A stretch of 24,368 bases of DNA from a virus, in IMG/VR virus record IMGVR_UViG_3300017729_000037, positions 1 through 24,368 of that record; one strand, given 5' to 3'. A program made the translations under genes and the position numbers. The notes under the pieces were generated by a model, which saw only the letters and a list, made by a program, of their open reading frames with translations, ran no database searches and was not told the origin of the DNA. Each line of letters opens with the position of its first letter. The first letter of the stretch is position 1. This document shows, piece after piece, positions 7,922 through 16,779 of the stretch.

Positions 7922-10900
7922 TGGGAATTAATCCTTGGGAATCAACGCAAGCAACTTTTGTTGAATCAGATGTTTCTAAAAGGCGGTCGTTGCAGCGCGT
8001 AGAGCAGCCTGAGTTTTTTGCTGACACTGTTCCGGCGGCTCTTGGTTATCAATACCTGCCTATGTTTGAAGCTGTTAGGAATGCAGTTAAGCATGGAACA
8101 GAAGTTCAACAGGGTTACAATGCTCTTGATGACGTAGATGGGTATGAAGAGTACAAACACCATTTAATGAATGCTGTTAGCGAAGATCATATGCGTGATC
8201 TTAAAATGCAGCTTGATGAAAACAAAAAACGCAGACAGGTTTTAGCTGACTCATCATTCTGGGCTAACTTGGGTGCTGGTATCTTTGATCCAATTAACTT
8301 AGTTGCTTTGCCTTTTGGCGGCGCAGCCGCTACTGCTGGTCGGCAGTTCTTGCGTACTGGTGCTGGCGTAGGTGTTACACAGGCTGGCTTAGAGGTGGCT
8401 CGTGCGCCGTTTGATCCACTATCTACCCCATCAGAAGTGGCTACAAACATAGGCTCTGCTTTTGTTATTGGTGGTGCTATTGGAAGTCTTGTGTCTATAC
8501 CGGCTAGACGTAGAGGCGCAGCAATAAAGAAAACTGAAACTCAAGTAACGGAATTTGCAAATGAGGTAGGTGACATTACACCTGACCAAATTAGAAACAT
8601 TAACAATCCAGAATACAGAACATTTAAAGATAGAAAGCAAAGTGAATTAAATAATTTTGAAAAAATATTTCCAAAAGAACGTGATCTACTAGAATCTAAA
8701 TTGCAAAAGGCTAAAGAAAAAGCAGATGCGCTTTTTAAAAAAGCAAGTGATTTGCGTGAGCAAGTCAAAAAGAATCCAGCATTAGAAGCCAAGAACAGTG
8801 TTTTGTATAAAAAAGCAATAGAACAATATAATGCTGCTAATGTTCAAGTAAAAATACTTCAGACAGCAACAGCACAGAAAAGAGTTGATGTTGAAAAGGT
8901 AAAAGAAGAACAGCTATTTCGTAGGGTTGAAGAAGTAAAAGATATTGGTGGCGATGTTTCAAAGCCGTTTGATTTTGCAGATAACTTCTTTACAGATTCT
9001 TGGGCTTTTAAGGGTGTTACCACAGGCTTTAAAAGAGTTTTGCAAGACAAAGAAATACCTCAAAGCGTTAAAAGCACTATGGTTAGATTAGCTGGTGATG
9101 CTGGTATGTTGTTTAAAATGAATCAAATGGGGTTTGCTACACCAAAATCTGTTTATCAATATGCTCAAACAAGAAATGGTGAGTGGCTACAAGTATACAC
9201 GAAAATGCTAACACAGTTTGGTGAACACAGTGGCAAAGGCGTTACTCAAGTTGGTGACGTAAATTTTTCAAACATTGATGGTTCGTTTTCTGCATATCTA
9301 AAAGAAGTTAATCGTAAATACATAAACGGTGAAGAAGCTTCTACAACAGCAGAAAAAGAATCAATACAGGCATTAAATAAGTTTTATAAAACTTGGGAAG
9401 ACAGGCTTGTAGAGCAAGGCATTATTGGCAGCATAAAATCTATTGAAGCCAAGATGGACAACATTAAATTTAAAATACAACGAAAAGAAAAAACACTTCT
9501 TGATGCTCAGATTAAAATAATTGAAAAAGCATTTAGCACAGAAGAAGCACAGCGATGGGTTAGCAGGCTTAAAAGAAAAAAATTTAATCAAACTGATGTT
9601 GTAAGAATGGTTAAATCACCACTAACTGGTGAGTTACCAAAAGGTGTTCCTGATTATCTTATTGACGTTATAAACGATTCCAATACTAGATTAAGTGCGC
9701 TTGAAGATCAGTTGTATGAACTTGAGTTTAGTATGCTTGTGGCTAAAGAAGAAAGAACATTGCCACAAAACGAAGAGTTAATGTTTCCTCGCTATTGGAA
9801 TAGAGATCAAATACGCGAAAAAAGACAAGAATTTGCTGCAATATTAAAAGAGCATTACAAAGAAAACCCTTACATTTACGAACGCAATGAAGCTGCGTTT
9901 GAAGAACGGCGCATTAGAAACATATCTGAATTAAGTGACGCAGAAATCCAAGCGCGGTTTGGCGAAGAGTTTAATATGGTTAGTATTACGTCTAATTTTA
10001 GACGCGTGCAAGATGGCCCTATTGGGCAGCAAGGCGGTGGTGCGCTTGGTATGTTTGTGCGTTATGCTAATGATGGAAGGCAAGAAGTCTATTTAGACAG
10101 CACTGGCATTTATCAATATTACAATGAGATGGCAGAAGCTATGAAAAACCCATCTAAAGCTTTTAAAGACTTAGATGCTACACGCTCAAAGACTTCAGAA
10201 GATTATGCTCACAGAAAATTTGTAATGCGTAATTGGAGTTTTTTTCAAACTTTTAATGATTTTCAAGACTTTGTTTTGTTTCACGAGTTGCATCACAACA
10301 AGTTTAATCGGCGATCAATGGGTGTTAAGACACAAGCAGATCAGCTTAGAATGGAAAATGCTACAGATAGGGCTGCTCTTGCATTTCTTAAACAAAAACT
10401 ACCAGAAATACGCGAAGGTCAGCCAGTCTATTTCAAGCGTAGGCTTGATGTTGAAGACGAGCGTATGCTCAATAAACGCGTTGAAGACACAATAGATAAT
10501 ATATTGGGATTGGCTGATACTGCTAATGACATGAACGCGTATTACGGTGCTGGCAAATCTAAACACATGCGTCACAGATCATTAGATATTCCAAATGCAA
10601 AAGTTTTTGATTTTATTCAAAATGATCCACTTGCTGTAATGAGAGCGTACACAACTCGCGTTGCGCCTCAGTATGAGTTTTCTAAAATGTTTGGTGGCAA
10701 GTCAGTAGATGAAGTTTTAGATGACATTGATATTGATATGGCTGGCAAACCCATAGAAAAAATAAACGCAGCTAGAAAAGACTTTTTGCATTTATATGAT
10801 CGTGTTGTAGGCACAGTATTGCGTGAGCCGCATTCATGGGATCAGCGTACAGCTACTGTGCTAAGAGATTTTGCACAGCTTAATTACCTTGGCTCTGCTG

Positions 10901-12129
10901 GCTTTTCTACATTGCCTGACTTTGCAAAAATTATGATGGAGCATGAGCTTAAAGATGTATTTAAAACTTTATTCGCAACAATTTCTGATTCTCGTATACG
11001 CATGTCAGCTATGGAAGGTAAGTACGCTGGTGAAATAGCAGAGATTATATCAGGCGACGCGCATATGCGCCTTGTAGATGATGTAAGCAACAATCCTTTT
11101 AACGAAGGAACGTATGACAAATACATGAGCAAGCTTAAATGGGGTTTTTATCAAGCTAACTTGCTTGCGCCTATGACTAACATTATGAAAAAAATGGATG
11201 CAATTGTTCGTGGTCATTCATTAATACAAATGTCTATGCGTCTTGCTGGAAGCGGTAAGAAAGCAACTAAGTTTGAGGTTGAGTATCTTGCTCGATATGG
11301 AATTGACAAAGCAAAGGCTAAACGCATTCGTGAGCTTGTTGATAATAAAGTTATTGACCAGACTGAAGGCGGCCTATACTTACCAAGCACAGAAAAATGG
11401 CCTGTAGAATATGACGATTTAAAGCTAGAGTTTCGTAGTTCGCTTAACAGTGGCATTATGAATACTATTCTTATGGGTACACCAGCAGATAAACCAAACA
11501 TTGTTGATGGTGTAGTTTACGTTCCTTATCGCATAGCTAGACAGTTTGGCGGCAAGGAAGACCCTAAGTATCGCGGCTATACACGCATAGAAAATGGATT
11601 GCTTGGCTTACCGTTTCAGTTCTACTCATATACATTAGCAGCGGTAAACAAAATTACAGCTTCATACGCCACAGGTCAGGCAAGAAACAGGGCAGTAGCA
11701 CTAGCCGCATCTATGGGACTTGCGTATATGGGTCTGGAATTAAAAAATCCTGATTTTGTTATGGATGAAATGGCAATAGAAGATAAAATTGCACGTTCTT
11801 TTGATATGTCTGGTATGGCTGCTTTGTATTCAGATGGTCTTTATACCGCAATGCATACATCAATGGCTCTAGGTGGGCCTGATATATCTATGGGTTTAAT
11901 TCAGCCAAAGTTCCCACAAGAAGAAAACATTGCCGATGCGGCAGTTGGTGTGTTAGGTGCGGGGCCAAGTATAGGTCTGGACATTACTAGAGGCGTTGGT
12001 GAATTTGTAAGTGGTAATTATGGTGAAGGCGCAAAACAAACTATGCGTTCTATGCCATTAGCTAGATTATGGTTATGGAAAGATTTTATGAATGAAGCTA
12101 GTAATGCGTTTACTGCAAAGCGTTACTAA
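7921..12129 (+). CDS. Large internal virion/ejection protein (T7 gp16-like) with embedded HExxH metallopeptidase-like domain
   Basis: 1402 residues, the largest gene here (T7 gp16 is 1318). Residues about 111-195 are Gly/Ala rich and hydrophobic, suited to membrane contact. Coiled-coil-like charged helices occupy about 235-345 and 495-570. An 'MFPRYWNRDQIREKR' motif lies at 621-635. In place of T7's N-terminal transglycosylase, which I do not see, residues 788-792 read HELHH (10282-10296). Glu812 lies 20 residues after the second His and begins ENATD (ExxxD), matching the thermolysin-type gluzincin arrangement and loosely the ImmA/IrrE type. The C-terminus has a hydrophobic stretch near 'AVALAASMGLAYMGLEL'. 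The role as an ejected core protein is inferred from position and size; peptidase activity is inferred from the motif only. Confidence 0.8.
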   Translation: MGINPWESTQATFVESDVSKRRSLQRVEQPEFFADTVPAALGYQYLPMFEAVRNAVKHGTEVQQGYNALDDVDGYEEYKHHLMNAVSEDHMRDLKMQLDENKKRRQVLADSSFWANLGAGIFDPINLVALPFGGAAATAGRQFLRTGAGVGVTQAGLEVARAPFDPLSTPSEVATNIGSAFVIGGAIGSLVSIPARRRGAAIKKTETQVTEFANEVGDITPDQIRNINNPEYRTFKDRKQSELNNFEKIFPKERDLLESKLQKAKEKADALFKKASDLREQVKKNPALEAKNSVLYKKAIEQYNAANVQVKILQTATAQKRVDVEKVKEEQLFRRVEEVKDIGGDVSKPFDFADNFFTDSWAFKGVTTGFKRVLQDKEIPQSVKSTMVRLAGDAGMLFKMNQMGFATPKSVYQYAQTRNGEWLQVYTKMLTQFGEHSGKGVTQVGDVNFSNIDGSFSAYLKEVNRKYINGEEASTTAEKESIQALNKFYKTWEDRLVEQGIIGSIKSIEAKMDNIKFKIQRKEKTLLDAQIKIIEKAFSTEEAQRWVSRLKRKKFNQTDVVRMVKSPLTGELPKGVPDYLIDVINDSNTRLSALEDQLYELEFSMLVAKEERTLPQNEELMFPRYWNRDQIREKRQEFAAILKEHYKENPYIYERNEAAFEERRIRNISELSDAEIQARFGEEFNMVSITSNFRRVQDGPIGQQGGGALGMFVRYANDGRQEVYLDSTGIYQYYNEMAEAMKNPSKAFKDLDATRSKTSEDYAHRKFVMRNWSFFQTFNDFQDFVLFHELHHNKFNRRSMGVKTQADQLRMENATDRAALAFLKQKLPEIREGQPVYFKRRLDVEDERMLNKRVEDTIDNILGLADTANDMNAYYGAGKSKHMRHRSLDIPNAKVFDFIQNDPLAVMRAYTTRVAPQYEFSKMFGGKSVDEVLDDIDIDMAGKPIEKINAARKDFLHLYDRVVGTVLREPHSWDQRTATVLRDFAQLNYLGSAGFSTLPDFAKIMMEHELKDVFKTLFATISDSRIRMSAMEGKYAGEIAEIISGDAHMRLVDDVSNNPFNEGTYDKYMSKLKWGFYQANLLAPMTNIMKKMDAIVRGHSLIQMSMRLAGSGKKATKFEVEYLARYGIDKAKAKRIRELVDNKVIDQTEGGLYLPSTEKWPVEYDDLKLEFRSSLNSGIMNTILMGTPADKPNIVDGVVYVPYRIARQFGGKEDPKYRGYTRIENGLLGLPFQFYSYTLAAVNKITASYATGQARNRAVALAASMGLAYMGLELKNPDFVMDEMAIEDKIARSFDMSGMAALYSDGLYTAMHTSMALGGPDISMGLIQPKFPQEENIADAAVGVLGAGPSIGLDITRGVGEFVSGNYGEGAKQTMRSMPLARLWLWKDFMNEASNAFTAKRY

Positions 12130-12171
12130 TTGTGCGTTGAGCATTTTGTTAAACAGGAGTAGGGTTTTGGC

Positions 12172-13413
12172 ATGACAATTAACATAGCTGATAACACACC
12201 ACGAGTGTCATATACGGTAGGGCAAGGGGTTACACAAACTTCTTTTGCAGTTTCGTTTGAGTTTTTTGCTAGTGCTGATCTAAACGTATACGTTGATGGA
12301 ACTAAAAAAAGCATTAGCACTCATTACACTGTAAGTGGCGGTAGCGGGTCTACTGGTGCAGTTGCTATGTCTGTAACTGGAGCGTCTGGCGGCAGCACAG
12401 TTGTTATAACTAGAAGCATTGCGCTTGAAAGAACTACTGACTTTCCACCATCTGGTGCGTTTCAAATAAATTCTTTAAATACAGAGCTTGATAGAATTAC
12501 AGCAATTCAAGCTGACCTTGATGATGAGATTGGACGCTCACTTCGACTAACTGATTATGATGTTGCCGCTAATTTAACTTTGCCAGAATTAAACTCTCGT
12601 AAAGGTACTACTCTAGCATTTAATGCTACAACTGGGGCTGTTGAAGCGGGGCCAAGTGTTGCTGGCGTGACTACAGTAAGCGCACTCGCTGCTGATATTG
12701 CTGCGCTAGCTGACATTGAAGACGGAACTACAGCTACAGACGCTATATCAGGACTAGCTGCAATTAAAGCTAACGTAACTACTGCGGCTGGCATTGCAAG
12801 TAACATAACGAGCGTTGCGGGTAATACATCTAACATTAATGCTGCTGTAGCTAATGCTTCTAACATTAATGCTGCTCCAGCTAATGCACAACTTGCTAAT
12901 GATTGGGCCGCTAAAGTCAATGGCATTGTTGATAGTTCAGACTATTCATCAAAAGCTTGGGCTATTGGTGGCACAGGCGTTACTGACGCATCTGGTGCTG
13001 GCCCTGCTAAAGACTGGGCAACAGAGACAACTGGTCAGGTAGACGGTACAGAGTATTCTGCTAAAGAATATGCTGTAGGCGCACAACGTAGAGGACAAGC
13101 CAGTGGTGGTTCTGCAAAAGATTGGGCCACATACACAGGTGGCACAGTAGACAATGCTGGTTACTCAGCAAAATATTGGGCAGAACAAGCTGCTGCTAGT
13201 GCTGATAACGTAGATGATTTGTACCTTGGCCCTAAAAGTTCAGACCCAACAGTGGACAATGACGGTGATGCGCTAACTGTTGGCGATTTGTATTTCAACA
13301 CAGGCGATAATGTTTTGAAAGTTTATGACGGATCGGCTTGGAATGCTGCTGCTATTAGCACAGCGGGAGTTGCAACAGCAGGCTTTAGCATCGCAATGAG
13401 TATTGCCTTATAG
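12172..13413 (+). CDS. Tail fibre protein with T7 gp17-type N-terminal anchor
   Basis: 413 residues. The N-terminal 150 ('TPRVSYTVGQGVTQTSFAVSFEF', then 'VVITRSIALERTTDFPPSGAF', 'LNTELDRITAIQADLDDEI') match the T7 gp17 N-terminal domain that fixes fibres to the tail. The centre (about 200-240) is helical with two 'SNINAA' units, coded by an almost perfect 30-bp tandem repeat. Residues 244-337 hold three copies of a 'WA...YSxKxWA' type repeat, common in phage fibre shafts. The C-terminus has a 'GDLYFNTGDNVLKVYDGSAW' head-stalk motif and stops without a large receptor-binding domain, so the tip is probably supplied by the following genes. Start at ATG 12172; AGGAG lies about 13 bases upstream, longer than usual. 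Confidence 0.88.
   Translation: MTINIADNTPRVSYTVGQGVTQTSFAVSFEFFASADLNVYVDGTKKSISTHYTVSGGSGSTGAVAMSVTGASGGSTVVITRSIALERTTDFPPSGAFQINSLNTELDRITAIQADLDDEIGRSLRLTDYDVAANLTLPELNSRKGTTLAFNATTGAVEAGPSVAGVTTVSALAADIAALADIEDGTTATDAISGLAAIKANVTTAAGIASNITSVAGNTSNINAAVANASNINAAPANAQLANDWAAKVNGIVDSSDYSSKAWAIGGTGVTDASGAGPAKDWATETTGQVDGTEYSAKEYAVGAQRRGQASGGSAKDWATYTGGTVDNAGYSAKYWAEQAAASADNVDDLYLGPKSSDPTVDNDGDALTVGDLYFNTGDNVLKVYDGSAWNAAAISTAGVATAGFSIAMSIAL
12829..12888 (+). repeat. Two 30-bp tandem repeats inside the fibre gene
   Basis: Units 12829-12858 and 12859-12888 are the same except for a GT/CC difference in the middle and the last base. They code for consecutive ten-residue blocks (SNINAAVANA and SNINAAPANA) in the helical shaft. 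The length is a multiple of three and the identity is high, consistent with a recent in-frame duplication that lengthens the shaft. Confidence 0.8.
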
Positions 13414-13422
13414 GAGTAAACA

Positions 13423-13758
13423 ATGGCACAGAATTTTCGCAGATACACATTGAACGCAGTAGGCACTGTTGCCGCTGACATTCCCGATGGGTCTAACTTT
13501 GACAGCTTTGACACCATTGTAGGCATTCATATCGCTAACGTAACGGCTAACGCTATCACGGTTGAGTGTTACATCAATGATGGCACTAACGACATTCATC
13601 TGGTTAAAGATGCACCCATAGCGGCTGGCGGTGCGCTTCAGATATTAGACGCTGGTGCTAAATTTGTCGTCCAATCTGGTGACAGGCTTTATGTCAAATC
13701 AAACACAGCAAGCAGCGCAGATGTTTGGGTGTCTGCCGTTGATGCGATCAGCACATAG
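13423..13758 (+). CDS. Small tail/fibre-associated structural protein
   Basis: 111 residues, soluble, beta-rich ('TVAADIPDGSNFDSFDTIVGIHIANVTANAITVECYIND', 'GDRLYVKSNTASSADVWVSAV'). Short beta-sandwich proteins of this kind occur beside tail fibre genes in many marine phages. It starts nine bases after the fibre gene stop behind a good AGGAG. The likely role is a small virion or fibre-tip component, inferred from fold-like pattern and place. No enzymatic motif. Confidence 0.65.
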   Translation: MAQNFRRYTLNAVGTVAADIPDGSNFDSFDTIVGIHIANVTANAITVECYINDGTNDIHLVKDAPIAAGGALQILDAGAKFVVQSGDRLYVKSNTASSADVWVSAVDAIST

Positions 13759-13767
13759 GGGATTAAG

Positions 13768-14616
13768 ATGGGTTATGTAGGCAATCAACAGGGTGAAGGC
13801 TTTAGCCAAGTACCAGCCAAGCAAGACCTTACTGGTGCTACTGGCACTAGCCTTACGCTGTCACACGCTGTAGCTAGCGCAGAAGGCATTGACCTGTTTA
13901 TTAATAACGTGAGGCAAGAGCCTACAACAGCTTATTCAGTAACAGGAACAGCGGTAACACTTACTGGAGCAGTGGTAGCATCAGATGATATTTATGTGGT
14001 CTACAATTCACTGGCTTTGCAAACGACAGTACCGCCGGATGCGTCTGTTAGCACAGCCAAGATTGCTAATAGTGCAGTTACATCTGCCAAGATTGCTGAC
14101 ACTAATATAACTTCAGCTAAAATGTTTAGCGGTTTTGCCAATGGCATAACTATGGCTGACCAATTTAGATTAACAACTAGTCTTACAAGTTCTGGAACTC
14201 TTACTAACTGGGAGCGTCCTACAGACGCTAACGGCAACAATATGCGTTTTGCCCAACTTAGCACAGGCATGACTCAATCCAGCGGTATATTTAGTTTTCC
14301 AAGCACAGGCTATTATGTTGTTTATGTAGCCAGTGAACTTTTTGCAACGAGTGGTGACGGTGGAGTGTTTATAGAATTGCAAGTTACAGAAAATAATAGC
14401 AGTTATGTGACAGCCTCAATATCATCCGCTGAAGGTAGCTCTTCAGGCGATAGTAGAGGCACTGGTTCTATGATGAATCTTATGAACATAACAGATATAA
14501 CTAACCAAAAATTTAAAGCTGAAGCTAGTAGTATTAGTTCTGGTTCTTCTATTCTTGGCGACGCAAATTACAATAGAACAGCAATTACAGTTGTTAAAAT
14601 AGCAGACGCACAATAG
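13768..14616 (+). CDS. Modular tail fibre/adhesin with C1q/TNF-like C-terminal jelly roll
   Basis: 282 residues. The N-terminal ~100 form a reusable module: a beta domain 'DLFINNVRQEPTTAYSVTG' ending 'SDDIYVVYNSLALQTTVPPD', then a heptad-like linker of 'AKIANSAVTSAKIADTNITSAKM' type. The rest is a beta sandwich with 'GIFSFPSTGYYVVYVASEL' and a final 'YNRTAITVVKIAD', like trimeric C1q/TNF-fold receptor-binding heads. The same layout occurs in the gene at 15937. GGGGATTAAG upstream is a moderate ribosome-binding site. Function as a receptor-binding subunit is inferred; the C-terminal fold assignment is moderate. Confidence 0.7.
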   Translation: MGYVGNQQGEGFSQVPAKQDLTGATGTSLTLSHAVASAEGIDLFINNVRQEPTTAYSVTGTAVTLTGAVVASDDIYVVYNSLALQTTVPPDASVSTAKIANSAVTSAKIADTNITSAKMFSGFANGITMADQFRLTTSLTSSGTLTNWERPTDANGNNMRFAQLSTGMTQSSGIFSFPSTGYYVVYVASELFATSGDGGVFIELQVTENNSSYVTASISSAEGSSSGDSRGTGSMMNLMNITDITNQKFKAEASSISSGSSILGDANYNRTAITVVKIADAQ

Positions 14617-14627
14617 GGGGCAAGCTA

Positions 14628-15749
14628 ATGGCTTTATCGAAAATACTACCAGCCGGTCAATCCCAGTTTGCTGGTGCAAAGAATCTTATCATTAATGGTG
14701 GAATGCAGGTTTGGCAAAGAGCCACCGCAGCTACAGCGGGTGCAAATAATACGTTAAATACGGTTGATAGATGGGGTTGGTTATTAAATAATGACGGTGC
14801 GGTTACTTCTGAACAATCAACTGATACGCCAACAGGCACAGGCTATTCGTTTCTTCTAAAATGTACAACGGCAGATACAAGTCTTGCCGCTGGTCAGTAT
14901 GCTGGTCTTTTTCACAACATAGAGGCACAAAACCTTCAGTCTCTACAGTATGGAAGTTCCTCTGCTAAAAGCATAACTTTATCATTTTGGGTTAAGTCGA
15001 ATAAAACAGGAACTTACACAGTAGCTTTGTACAAGGGCGGAAACACAGGGTACATAATTCCTAATGAGTACACGATTTCATCGGCAAATACATGGGAAAA
15101 GAAAACAATCACAATAACGCCAACTGCTGGAAGCACATCATTTATTACAGCATCAGGAGGGGCATTTCTTAATAACAATACATTAGGATTTTCAGTCGCA
15201 TTTAACCTCGCATTTGGCTCAACATTGCATGGCACTAATAACACTTGGTCGTCTAATGCATCACATTACAGTACATCCAATGCGGTCAACTGGATGGATA
15301 GCACAAGCAATAACTTTTACTTATCTCAAGTACAGCTTGAAATCGGAGATGTAGCCACGCCGTTTGAGCATGAGGATTTTGGAACTACGTTAGCTAAGTG
15401 TCAGCGGTATTTTGAAAATATTGAATTTAGCAATGGTTCAGTAGTAACAGTCGGTCAAGTTTATAGCAGTCATACTGCTGCAGCGGCTCCTTTGCGCTTT
15501 AAAGTTACAAAAAGAGCAGCCCCAACTGTGACCCTACCCCCAACAGGCAGAAATACTGGTAATATAAATTTTTTAATGGCATCGGCTGGTTATGTCCCCA
15601 CTTCAGACGGAAGTATAGCTGTTAACTTTATTAGTGTTGACTCGTGTACACTACAAGCTAGTGGGTACAATACTTTTGGTGCAAACGGTGACGCTTCATG
15701 GGTTTATATGAATGGTGCTGCAACCATTACAGTGGCAGCGGAGTTATAA
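14628..15749 (+). CDS. Tail fibre/receptor-binding protein with carbohydrate-binding-like domain
   Basis: 373 residues. Near the start is 'KNLIINGGMQVWQRATAAT', a phrase found in many phage fibre proteins at the beginning of a jelly-roll carbohydrate-binding-type domain; 'KSITLSFWVKSNKTGTYTVAL' and 'FYLSQVQLEIGDVATPFEHEDFGTTLAKCQRYFE' are the usual strands and end of that domain. The last ~110 residues are a separate beta region. It probably binds surface glycans. The ribosome-binding site is GGGGGC close before the ATG. It sits in the middle of the fibre cluster and shares the short 'MAL(S/T)K' opening with the gene at 16780. Confidence 0.75.
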   Translation: MALSKILPAGQSQFAGAKNLIINGGMQVWQRATAATAGANNTLNTVDRWGWLLNNDGAVTSEQSTDTPTGTGYSFLLKCTTADTSLAAGQYAGLFHNIEAQNLQSLQYGSSSAKSITLSFWVKSNKTGTYTVALYKGGNTGYIIPNEYTISSANTWEKKTITITPTAGSTSFITASGGAFLNNNTLGFSVAFNLAFGSTLHGTNNTWSSNASHYSTSNAVNWMDSTSNNFYLSQVQLEIGDVATPFEHEDFGTTLAKCQRYFENIEFSNGSVVTVGQVYSSHTAAAAPLRFKVTKRAAPTVTLPPTGRNTGNINFLMASAGYVPTSDGSIAVNFISVDSCTLQASGYNTFGANGDASWVYMNGAATITVAAEL

Positions 15750-15751
15750 AT

Positions 15752-15937
15752 ATGAATATTACATTAGCTAAATATATAAAAGTAACAACACCTACTGATG
15801 AAGAAATCATTAATAGTGTTAAAGCTACCATCAGTGGTGTTGAATCTTTCGTGCCTATGGATGAAGCCAACACAGACTACGCAGAAATCCTACGCCAAGT
15901 AGCGGCTGGCACTCTAACAATAGAGGAGGCAGACTAA
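15752..15937 (+). CDS. Small acidic fibre-region protein
   Basis: 61 residues, MNITLAKYIKVTT..., ending 'YAEILRQVAAGTLTIEEAD'. Small proteins ending in a pattern like 'Y..IL..VA.GxTIEEAD' are common next to phage fibre genes; their job is not established. The ATG at 15752 is two bases after the upstream stop and has GGAG at a suitable distance; an in-frame ATG at 15698 would overlap the fibre gene and is less likely. Its stop overlaps the next ATG (TAATG). Confidence 0.7.
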   Translation: MNITLAKYIKVTTPTDEEIINSVKATISGVESFVPMDEANTDYAEILRQVAAGTLTIEEAD

Positions 15938-16770
15938 TGCCTTATATCGGGACTCAGCCAACGACAGGTGTATTTACTGAGCTAGATGCTCTGACTGCAT
16001 CAGCTACGGCTGACTACGCTCTTACTTTGAATGGCGCAGCATACAATCCAGCAACGGTTAACAACCTTCTGGTTAGCATCAATGGTGTAATACAAGCTGG
16101 CTCTACTATGAGCCTGTCAGGTAGCACACTGACAGTGGGTGCTACGCTTTCATCATCTGATGTTATAGATTTTGTTCGGGTGTTTGGTTCTGTCGGCACT
16201 GTGTCTACGCCTACTGATGGCTCAGTTACTACAGCCAAGCTAGGTAATGGGTCTGTTACTGCCGCCAAGTTAGCAGCGGGTGTGCAAGGTGTAGCTGGCA
16301 TTACTACTGCTAGCACTAGCGGAACAGCGTTAAGCATTGATAGTTCTAATCGTCTAACGATGCCGCTTCAGCCTAGCTTTAGAGCAATAGGCACTACTAA
16401 TAGTCTTGTGACAACATCTCCAATTCCTTTTCCTAGTGTACAGCATAATATTGGTTCGCATTTTTCAACGAGTTCAAATGAGTTTACTGTTCCGATAGCG
16501 GGGGTTTATTCGTTTCATGTTCATATTGCTTATATTATAATTCAGAGTAATGGTGGTAATGGGCAAGTAGACATTAGAGTTAATAACGTTGCTAAAGCGT
16601 ATTCTTATGCCAATATACCTGCTGCAACAGGTTACATTCCCTGCTCAGTTAGTTTGTTAATTGAATTAGCTGTAAATGATGTTGTAAAAGTACAATTTAA
16701 CGCAAACGGCACTGCTTCTTATTATGGTGGCGGTGTTGAGTGCCAGTTCTCTGGCTACTTGGTAGGATAG
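15937..16770 (+). CDS. Modular tail fibre/adhesin with C1q-like head
   Basis: 277 residues. The N-terminal ~85 form a beta module ('ALTLNGAAYNPATVNNLLVSINGVIQAG' to 'SSDVIDFVRVFG'), followed by an 'AKLGNGSVTAAKLAAG' linker, as in the gene at 13768. The C-terminal ~135 residues carry the C1q-like pattern: 'FTVPIAGVYSFHVHIAY', a central strand set, 'ELAVNDVVKVQF', and a terminal 'FSGYLVG'. C1q heads are trimeric and are used as binding tips. GAGGAGG 14 bases or so upstream lies in the previous gene, giving a coupled start. Receptor-binding function is inferred. Confidence 0.75.
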   Translation: MPYIGTQPTTGVFTELDALTASATADYALTLNGAAYNPATVNNLLVSINGVIQAGSTMSLSGSTLTVGATLSSSDVIDFVRVFGSVGTVSTPTDGSVTTAKLGNGSVTAAKLAAGVQGVAGITTASTSGTALSIDSSNRLTMPLQPSFRAIGTTNSLVTTSPIPFPSVQHNIGSHFSTSSNEFTVPIAGVYSFHVHIAYIIIQSNGGNGQVDIRVNNVAKAYSYANIPAATGYIPCSVSLLIELAVNDVVKVQFNANGTASYYGGGVECQFSGYLVG

Positions 16771-16779
16771 GAGACAGAT

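Noticed and set aside
12555-12926. Minus-strand ORF of 123 codons inside the fibre gene
   Set aside because: Ala/Leu/Val-only composition is the antisense shadow of an Ala/Thr-rich fibre shaft; no ribosome site and no motif.
15698-15751. Longer start (ATG 15698) for the 61-residue gene
   Set aside because: It would overlap the fibre gene by 52 bases, whereas ATG 15752 is two bases after that stop with GGAG in place.
16014-16337. Minus-strand ORF of 107 codons inside the C1q-like fibre gene
   Set aside because: Antisense shadow of a Thr/Ser/Val-rich adhesin; no start signals.
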